Source: Nitrosopumilaceae archaeon (GTDB lineage Archaea > Thermoproteota > Nitrososphaeria > Nitrososphaerales > Nitrosopumilaceae). Taken from it: 9,103 bases of DNA. Location: positions 406 through 9,508 of the forward strand of contig JAGWAW010000092.1 in assembly GCA_021296165.1 (NCBI GenBank). Reading direction: 5' to 3'. Below the pieces are notes generated by a model. It saw only the letters and a program-made list of their open reading frames with translations. It was not told the DNA's origin and did no database searches. Shown here piece by piece: positions 5,592-9,103 of the stretch. The translations under genes and the position numbers were made by a program. The first letter of the stretch is position 1, and each line of letters begins with the position of its first letter.

Positions 5592-6036
5592 CCTAGCCGC
5601 CAAGAAGCGCCTCCTGTCCAGGGTGACGGGGGTGGGAGTCCACCGCATACGCCTGGACCCTGAGAAGCTGCCCGACATATCCGACGCCATCACCCGGCAG
5701 AACGCGCGGGGCCTGGTCACCGCCGGGATAGTCAGCATAAGGCCGGCTGGCGGCACATCCCGGGGCCGCGCCCAGGACAAGAGGGACCAGCGGAACAAGA
5801 GGGGTACCAAGCAGGGCTCAAAGCAGGGTCGCAAGGGGGCCCGCACCAACCGCAAGAGGACGCACGTGACCAAGGTCAGGGCCCTGCGCCACCTGCTCAA
5901 GGTGGCCAAGGCGCGCCAGGACATCACCAACCCCGAGTTTTGGGCGCTGTACAAGAGGGTGGGCGGCAACACCGTCCGGAACAAGGCGCACCTCCGGCAG
6001 CTCCTAGAGGAGACCTTCTCAAAGAGAAGAGATTAG
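5581..6036 (+). CDS. rpl19e: Large-subunit ribosomal protein L19e (eL19)
   Basis: 50S subunit protein that reaches across the subunit interface in archaea and eukaryotes. The 151 residues have the expected layout: a helical N-domain (NLAAKKRLLSRVTGVG, then IRLDPEKLPDISDAITRQ), the very basic middle (TSRGRAQDKRDQRNKRGTK, KQGRKGARTNRKR) and a C-terminal helix (VRALRHLLKVAKARQDI). The ATG at 5581 lies inside the end of rpl32e; a GTG one codon later is a rival. GGAAGG at 5565-5570 could serve as a ribosome-binding site ten bases upstream, and close coupling to rpl32e is likely. A nested hairpin spans its 3' end and stop codon, and the alkyltransferase gene converges from 25 bases away. Confidence 0.96.
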   Translation: MVVNLAAKKRLLSRVTGVGVHRIRLDPEKLPDISDAITRQNARGLVTAGIVSIRPAGGTSRGRAQDKRDQRNKRGTKQGSKQGRKGARTNRKRTHVTKVRALRHLLKVAKARQDITNPEFWALYKRVGGNTVRNKAHLRQLLEETFSKRRD

Positions 6037-6039
6037 GAG
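6001..6039 (+). terminator. Nested hairpin across the rpl19e stop codon
   Basis: CTCCTA (6001-6006) pairs with TAGGAG (6034-6039), which contains the TAG stop (6034-6036). Inside it CTTCTC (6015-6020) pairs with GAGAAG (6024-6029) around AAA. It ends the rpl32e-rpl19e unit facing a convergent gene. There is no downstream T-run, so a terminator or 3'-end-protecting role is inferred. Confidence 0.45.
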
Positions 6040-6061
6040 GGCTCCGTTTGGGCCCGGCTCC

Positions 6062-6367
6062 CTAGTCGGGAAACCTGTACATTTTGGAGTGGTCGCGGAT
6101 GCGGCCACCCTCCACCCGCACACCCTCCCTCTCCAGCATGCCGGCCTTTACGGGGGCGCCTCCGTATCCGTACCCCCCCAGCCGGCCGTCGGACATCACC
6201 ACGCGGTGGCAGGGGACTATGACCGGGTAGGGGTTCTGGCTCATTATGCGCCCCACCGCCCTCTGGCCGTTCTTAAGGCCCGCCGCCCGCGCCAGCTCGC
6301 CGTACGACACCACCATCCCCGGCGGCACCTCCATCAGCTTCCGGTAGACGCGCTCGGCGGTCTTCAC
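6062..6367 (-). CDS. ogt: Methylated-DNA--protein-cysteine methyltransferase
   Basis: Suicide DNA-repair protein that moves the alkyl group of O6-alkylguanine to its own cysteine. The 101 residues are the C-terminal catalytic domain alone. Key residues are intact: Tyr22 in VVSYGELA, the arginine finger Arg36 in GQRAVG, the Asn45 hinge, reactive Cys53 in VPCHRVV, and Glu79 in LEREGV. The PCHR cysteine separates it from cysteine-less alkyltransferase-like proteins. The larger N-terminal domain of Ada/Ogt/MGMT proteins is missing, which I take as a short natural form, since the preceding bases belong to the deacylase gene. The GTG at 6367 overlaps the upstream TGA by four bases (GTGA) and is preceded by a textbook ribosome-binding site, so the start is well supported. 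It is the second gene of the operon. Confidence 0.94.
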   Translation of the reverse strand: MKTAERVYRKLMEVPPGMVVSYGELARAAGLKNGQRAVGRIMSQNPYPVIVPCHRVVMSDGRLGGYGYGGAPVKAGMLEREGVRVEGGRIRDHSKMYRFPD

Positions 6368-7143
6368 AGCCGCACCACCTCCAGGTCCGTGCCCTCCAGC
6401 ATCTCCAGGATGCGGCGGCGGTGCGGCCCCATCAGATCCCAGTCCAGCAGGGCAGCCGAGGCCCCCGCATTCCTCTCCAGGATGTGGGACAGCATGGAGT
6501 CGTCCACCCATTCCAGTGCGTGCGCCGGGACTATGCTACCCAGGGCGTACTCTCCGTGTATGACCTCGCGGGTGAACTTTTTTGGGTAGTGCGTCCCGCC
6601 GAAGCAGACGGCCACCGGGTGGGCGCGTGCGGGCCGCCCCATCGACTCGGCCAGCGCGTCGGCCACGCTCCCGCACAGGCGGGCATCGTTCCACTGCTCC
6701 GGAGTGGTGCCCACCTCCACGAATATTGTCCGGACCGAGAGGGCCGTGGGGCCGTGGTGGGTCGCCTCCAGGGTTATGTCAAAGCTCCCGAACGACTCCC
6801 GCCTCTCCCACAGCGCCCGCATGTACTCCTTCTGCAGCGAGGGGTATGGGACGGCCACCTGCCGCGGGCTGCCACCGAACGCGGCCTCCTCGCCGAAGTT
6901 GCCGGTGGAGTGGCAGGTCAGCGCCAGCCGGCCGGACTCGGCGGCGTGCTTGGAGAGGAAGACGTACCCATCATACCCGAACTCCGACTCCAGCCAGTCG
7001 GCCGAGATGGCCGGCGTCTCCAGCACGGCCAGTTCGTACGCATCCCCGCGATATACGCCGTTCTGGCGCGACATGTCCCGGGCCAGGTGCTCGGCCATGT
7101 TCCTCCCGGCGGGATCCGACCCGTAGGCGACCAGCAGGTCCAT
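6364..7143 (-). CDS. dtdA: D-aminoacyl-tRNA deacylase (DTD2/GEK1 type)
   Basis: Cuts the ester bond of tRNAs mischarged with D-amino acids, freeing the tRNA. The archaeal and plant DTD2 type, a zinc-associated fold unrelated to bacterial DTD1, is also known to act on aldehyde-modified D-aminoacyl-tRNA. The 259 residues carry the signature blocks: FLSKHAAESGRLALTCHSTGN (62-82, split by the hallmark KH and H..GN residues), EATHHGPTALS (126-136) and FGGTHYPKKFT (181-191). The ATG at 7143 is preferred over a TTG two codons earlier (7149) because it gives the family-like MDLLVAYGSDPAG and because a TATA-like AAATAAATA is centred 28 bases upstream. It is the first gene of a two-gene operon with the alkyltransferase, and its promoter interlocks with that of secE. 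Confidence 0.94.
   Translation of the reverse strand: MDLLVAYGSDPAGRNMAEHLARDMSRQNGVYRGDAYELAVLETPAISADWLESEFGYDGYVFLSKHAAESGRLALTCHSTGNFGEEAAFGGSPRQVAVPYPSLQKEYMRALWERRESFGSFDITLEATHHGPTALSVRTIFVEVGTTPEQWNDARLCGSVADALAESMGRPARAHPVAVCFGGTHYPKKFTREVIHGEYALGSIVPAHALEWVDDSMLSHILERNAGASAALLDWDLMGPHRRRILEMLEGTDLEVVRL
6376..6382 (-). promoter_or_regulatory. Shine-Dalgarno site for the alkyltransferase GTG
   Basis: On the minus strand the bases read GGAGGTG, a near-complete match to the archaeal anti-Shine-Dalgarno, with eight bases before the GTG at 6367. It lies inside the end of the deacylase gene. It decides the start and contrasts with the first genes of transcription units here, which lack such sites. 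Confidence 0.75.
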
Positions 7144-7152
7144 GGACAAAAA

Positions 7153-7158
7153 TTATAT
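7153..7158 (+). promoter_or_regulatory. TATA box for secE (TTATAT)
   Basis: TTATAT is centred 26.5 bases before the GTG at 7182 and preceded by the A-rich GGACAAAAA, suitable for a TFB-recognition element. It is the same hexamer and spacing as at the glycerate kinase gene, and supports GTG 7182 as the leaderless start of secE. Confidence 0.7.
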
Positions 7159-7166
7159 TGGCATCG

Positions 7167-7175
7167 TATTTATTT
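7167..7175 (-). promoter_or_regulatory. TATA box for the deacylase operon (AAATAAATA)
   Basis: The minus strand reads AAATAAATA, centred 28 bases before the ATG at 7143. It lies between the secE TATA box and the secE start codon, so the two divergent promoters overlap. The plus-strand reading TATTTATTT is a less likely promoter, as no start lies at the right distance. Confidence 0.55.
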
Positions 7176-7181
7176 CCAGCA

Positions 7182-7355
7182 GTGAATCCAAGGCAGACCC
7201 TCAAGAACATGATGAACACCATAAAACTCACCAAAAAGCCCGACCGGGAGGAATACAAGCAGCACCTACGGCTCGTCCTGCTGGGCATAGGGGCGGTGGG
7301 GACCATCGGCTTTATCATACAGTTCGTCTTCTCGGTGGCCACTTACGGCAGGTAG
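7182..7355 (+). CDS. secE: Protein translocase subunit SecE (Sec61 gamma)
   Basis: Small tail-anchored subunit that clamps SecY in the membrane channel for protein export. The 57 residues have the archaeal layout: an amphipathic surface helix (NPRQTLKNMMNTIKL), the conserved KKPDREEY turn (about 18-25), then one transmembrane helix LVLLGIGAVGTIGFIIQFVF (residues 31-50). The GTG at 7182 gives the full amphipathic helix and lies 26.5 bases after the TATA box; ATGs at 7209 and 7212 would cut it off. It is the first gene of the secE-spt5 unit, ending two bases before the likely TTG of spt5. Confidence 0.92.
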   Translation: MNPRQTLKNMMNTIKLTKKPDREEYKQHLRLVLLGIGAVGTIGFIIQFVFSVATYGR

Positions 7356-7357
7356 AA

Positions 7358-7816
7358 TTGTCCGAGGAAGAGCAGTCGCACCTGTTCGCGGTCAAGACCA
7401 GCATGGGACAGGAGAAGAAGGTCATGAACATGCTCCAGACCAAGCTCCGGGCTGGGGAGACCAACATACACGCCGTACTGCTGGTGGAGGAGCTGCGCGG
7501 GTACGTGGTGATGGAGGCCCCCGACTCCAATGACGTCTTCCATGCGGTGGACGGGGTCCGGCATGTCCGCGGCCAGCTCCGGGGCGAGTTGGCCTTCAAC
7601 GACATAGAGGGGTACCTGATCAAGAGATCGGCGGTCGCCACGCTGAACGTCAACAACGTGGTGGAGATAACCGGCGGGCCGTTCAAGGGCATGAAAGCCA
7701 CCATAACCAGGATAGACCGCGAGAAGGAGGAGGCCACCGTCATACTACTGGACGCCACCTACCAGCTCCCCGTAACGGTGGACGCCAACTACCTCAAAAA
7801 GTCCTCCGAGTCGTAA
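7358..7816 (+). CDS. spt5: Transcription elongation factor Spt5 (NusG)
   Basis: Clamps RNA polymerase around DNA with Spt4 to keep elongation processive. The 152 residues are archaeal length, with an NGN domain (about 6-85, beginning HLFAVKTSMGQEKKV) and a KOW domain (about 97-147: NNVVEITGGPFKGMKATITR...TVDANYL). The start is the unusual TTG at 7358: it gives MSEEEQSHLFAVKT, close to the domain start, no ATG or GTG fits, and the next ATG cuts into the NGN domain. AGGT at 7350-7353 could bind the ribosome. It begins two bases after the secE stop and is likely coupled to it. The same frame is open upstream through secE, but that is a shadow. Confidence 0.94.
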   Translation: MSEEEQSHLFAVKTSMGQEKKVMNMLQTKLRAGETNIHAVLLVEELRGYVVMEAPDSNDVFHAVDGVRHVRGQLRGELAFNDIEGYLIKRSAVATLNVNNVVEITGGPFKGMKATITRIDREKEEATVILLDATYQLPVTVDANYLKKSSES

Positions 7817-7820
7817 AGGA

Positions 7821-7826
7821 TTAAAT
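7821..7826 (+). promoter_or_regulatory. TATA-like box for rpl11 (TTAAAT)
   Basis: TTAAAT is centred 27.5 bases before the ATG at 7851 and preceded by purine-rich AAAGGA. It sits in the 34-base gap after the spt5 stop, so rpl11 may have its own promoter as well as read-through from secE-spt5. Confidence 0.55.
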
Positions 7827-7850
7827 CGCCCCCTCCGGCGCCCCGGAACC

Positions 7851-8336
7851 ATGGGCGAGACCCAAAAGATATCTTCGCTGGTGACCGGCGGTGGCGCGTC
7901 GGCCGGACCGCCCTTGGGCCCGGCGCTGGGCCCTCTGGGACTCAACATAATGGAGGTCATAGCGGCCATAAACGAGCGGACAGCCGACTTTGAGGGGATG
8001 AAGGTGCCCGTCACCATATCGGTGAACGCCGCCACCAAGGAGTACGAGATAGAGGTGGGCATACCGTCTGTCTCCCCCCTCATACTGAAGGAGGCCGGCA
8101 TCCAGAAGGGGTCTGGGGCGGCCGGAACAGAGTGGGTGGGCGAGATAACCATGGACTCGGTGGCAAAGATAGCCCGCACCAAGATGGAGTCGTCCTACGC
8201 CACCGCTCTAAAGCCGGTGGCCAAGACCGTGGTGGGAACCTGCCAGGCGCTGGGCGTCAAGGTCGAGTCCAAGACCCCCCGGGAGATAACCGCCGAGATA
8301 GACGGCGGCGTCTGGGACGAGAAGCTTCAGGACTGA
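7851..8336 (+). CDS. rpl11: Large-subunit ribosomal protein L11 (uL11)
   Basis: Binds the GTPase-associated region of 23S rRNA and anchors the stalk base. The 161 residues show the L11 N-domain (GGGASAGPPLGPALGPLGLN at 13-32, then IMEVIAAINERTADF) and the rRNA-binding C-domain, including a KAGIQKGSG-like segment (KEAGIQKGSG) and VGEITMDSVAKIARTKM. Length is that of archaeal L11, about 20 longer than the bacterial form. The ATG at 7851 is the only sensible start. It follows secE-spt5 as in most archaea, but rpl1 and rpl10 do not follow; a regulator gene converges 71 bases downstream. Confidence 0.97.
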   Translation: MGETQKISSLVTGGGASAGPPLGPALGPLGLNIMEVIAAINERTADFEGMKVPVTISVNAATKEYEIEVGIPSVSPLILKEAGIQKGSGAAGTEWVGEITMDSVAKIARTKMESSYATALKPVAKTVVGTCQALGVKVESKTPREITAEIDGGVWDEKLQD

Positions 8337-8377
8337 GACGGGCCGACCGCCCAGAGGCCGTGAACCACAATATCTGT

Positions 8378-8393
8378 GGGCGCACACGCGCCC
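8378..8393. terminator. 6-bp hairpin between rpl11 and the Lrp gene
   Basis: GGGCGC (8378-8383) pairs with GCGCCC (8388-8393) around ACAC, in the 71-base spacer between convergent genes. It would work for either strand. There is no T-run, so the terminator reading is tentative. Confidence 0.35.
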
Positions 8394-8407
8394 GGGGCTG
8401 CTGGCGA

Positions 8408-8872
8408 TCAGGCGTCGATCGGCCGCAGGTAGGCCGGATCCTTGTCTATGCGGTCCAGCTCCACGAAGGTCTCCGTATTCCGGACGCCCTCTATCTTGCC
8501 GATCTTGTCTATCACGGTGGCGTGGAGTGTCTCCAAGTCCACCACCTGCACCGTAACCAGGATGTCGAAGCGTCCGGTCACCTCTGTTATGGAGACCACC
8601 TCGGGGGCGTTCATGAGCCGGTTGTGTATCTGCGTCTTGAGGCGGGGGCTGCGGTTGATACCCACCTCGGCGCGCACCCCCATGCCCAGCTTGGCATCAT
8701 CCACCTGGATGGTGAACTTTTTGATTATGCGGCGGCGCATCAGCCGTCGTATCCGGCTGTACAGCACCGACGGGCTGGTCTGGAGCTTGCGGGAGAGCGC
8801 CGGAACCGAGGCTGCGCCATCCTGGTACAGCTCATACAAGAGGCGCCGATCAAGCTCGTCTGTGCCGCCCAT
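8408..8872 (-). CDS. Lrp/AsnC-family transcriptional regulator
   Basis: DNA-binding regulator of the feast/famine type that forms dimers and higher assemblies and often responds to amino acids. The 154 residues show an N-terminal winged helix-turn-helix (about 1-55, DELDRRLLYELYQDGAAS then recognition helix SPSVLYSRIRRL) and a C-terminal RAM ligand-binding domain (about 62-150, with VVSITEVTGRFDILVTVQV). The linker carries a basic patch, RRRIIKKF. The ATG at 8872 is supported by a TATA-like box 25 bases upstream. The protein is self-contained and typical in length. The ligand and targets cannot be told from sequence. Two inverted repeats lie upstream and could be operator sites, which would fit the autoregulation common in the family. 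Confidence 0.93.
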   Translation of the reverse strand: MGGTDELDRRLLYELYQDGAASVPALSRKLQTSPSVLYSRIRRLMRRRIIKKFTIQVDDAKLGMGVRAEVGINRSPRLKTQIHNRLMNAPEVVSITEVTGRFDILVTVQVVDLETLHATVIDKIGKIEGVRNTETFVELDRIDKDPAYLRPIDA

Positions 8873-8893
8873 GAGGTATGGTATGGTCAGTTG

Positions 8894-8900
8894 TTATTAA
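8894..8900 (-). promoter_or_regulatory. TATA-like box for the Lrp regulator (TTAATAA)
   Basis: The minus strand reads TTAATAA, centred 25 bases before the ATG at 8872, in a gene-free AT-rich patch. It fits the start-codon spacing seen at other genes in the window. Confidence 0.55.
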
Positions 8901-8912
8901 GTATGGATGGCC

Positions 8913-8930
8913 GGTTGGGTGTGTCCAACC
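8913..8930. promoter_or_regulatory. Inverted repeat upstream of the Lrp gene
   Basis: GGTTGG (8913-8918) pairs with CCAACC (8925-8930) around GTGTGT, with the centre about 49 bases before the Lrp start and just upstream of its TATA box. The position suits an activator or autoregulatory binding site. It is a single copy, so the function is inferred only. Confidence 0.4.
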
Positions 8931-8966
8931 AGCATTACTCTCCAAAACACCAGCCGCCGCGCGCAT

Positions 8967-8988
8967 ACGGTACGATGTGTGATACCGT
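8967..8988. promoter_or_regulatory. Second inverted repeat upstream of the Lrp gene
   Basis: ACGGTA (8967-8972) and TACCGT (8983-8988) form a 22-base repeat with a ten-base spacer. It lies between the Lrp promoter and the possible gene start at 9038. It could be an operator for either gene. Confidence 0.3.
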
Positions 8989-9008
8989 CCAGTAACTACA
9001 TTCAAACG

Positions 9009-9016
9009 TTAAATAT
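9009..9016 (+). promoter_or_regulatory. TATA-like box near the right edge (TTAAATAT)
   Basis: TTAAATAT is centred 25.5 bases before an ATG at 9038. A second AT-rich stretch, ATATATA (9020-9026), follows. The spacing matches other promoters here, so it may drive the gene that runs off the window. Confidence 0.4.
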
Positions 9017-9037
9017 GGAATATATACGACATTCTGC

Positions 9038-9103
9038 ATGAAGCGAAGGCGCGGACCGGTTGCGGCCGCATCAATGCCGCACTGCAAGATACACCACCCG
9101 GCA
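9038..9103 (+). CDS. Possible gene start, runs off the right edge
   Basis: The ATG at 9038 opens a frame of 22 codons to the edge, beginning MKRRRGPVAAAS. I do not recognise it. The support is the TATA-like box 25.5 bases upstream and the fact that it opens after a long gene-free spacer. The frame is too short to judge composition or function. Confidence 0.3.
   Translation, partial: MKRRRGPVAAASMPHCKIHHPA

Noticed and set aside
6421..7185. Open frame antisense to the deacylase gene
   Set aside because: A shadow of dtdA with no motifs; the secE start and promoter lie at its end in another frame.

Overview
The window is archaeal and most resembles a GC-rich ammonia-oxidising thaumarchaeon; Cenarchaeum symbiosum is my best guess from recall of its composition and gene style, not from a search. 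Archaeal or eukaryote-type proteins are present: aIF1A, L32e, L19e, Spt5/NusG, a short SecE, a DTD2-type D-aminoacyl-tRNA deacylase, and L11 of archaeal length. Isoleucine codons are very often ATA. Most first genes have an AT-rich TATA-like box centred 25-28 bases before the start codon and no Shine-Dalgarno sequence, which is the pattern of archaeal leaderless transcripts.

Layout. Bases 1-1450 hold a TnpB (IS200/IS605 OrfB) gene split by a frameshift between RuvC-I and the rest of the nuclease, with hairpins on both sides that may be element ends or a TnpB guide RNA. Bases 1499-1798 show no gene. purM (minus) runs 1799-2824. A 236-base divergent spacer with several hairpins separates it from aIF1A (plus, 3061-3366). 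A 9-bp inverted repeat ends aIF1A at its stop codon, and glycerate 2-kinase (3415-4701) follows from its own promoter. A short minus-strand beta-propeller-like ORF (4773-5153) is divergent from the rpl32e-rpl19e pair (5193-6036). Convergent to that pair is a minus-strand operon of D-aminoacyl-tRNA deacylase and O6-alkylguanine-DNA alkyltransferase (7143-6062), whose genes overlap by four bases. Its promoter interlocks with that of the divergent secE-spt5-rpl11 cluster (7182-8336). A minus-strand Lrp/AsnC regulator (8408-8872) follows, with two inverted repeats upstream of it. A possible gene start runs off the right edge.

Working together. secE, spt5 and rpl11 are the usual archaeal secretion/transcription/translation cluster, but rpl1 and rpl10 do not follow. 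rpl32e-rpl19e stand apart from the other spc-operon genes. The deacylase and alkyltransferase are both damage-removal enzymes, one for tRNA charging and one for DNA, and look translationally coupled. No tRNA, rRNA or CRISPR array was seen. The points most worth follow-up are the interlocked divergent promoters, the deacylase-alkyltransferase pairing, the split TnpB with its hairpins, and stop-codon hairpins at 3' ends of transcription units.
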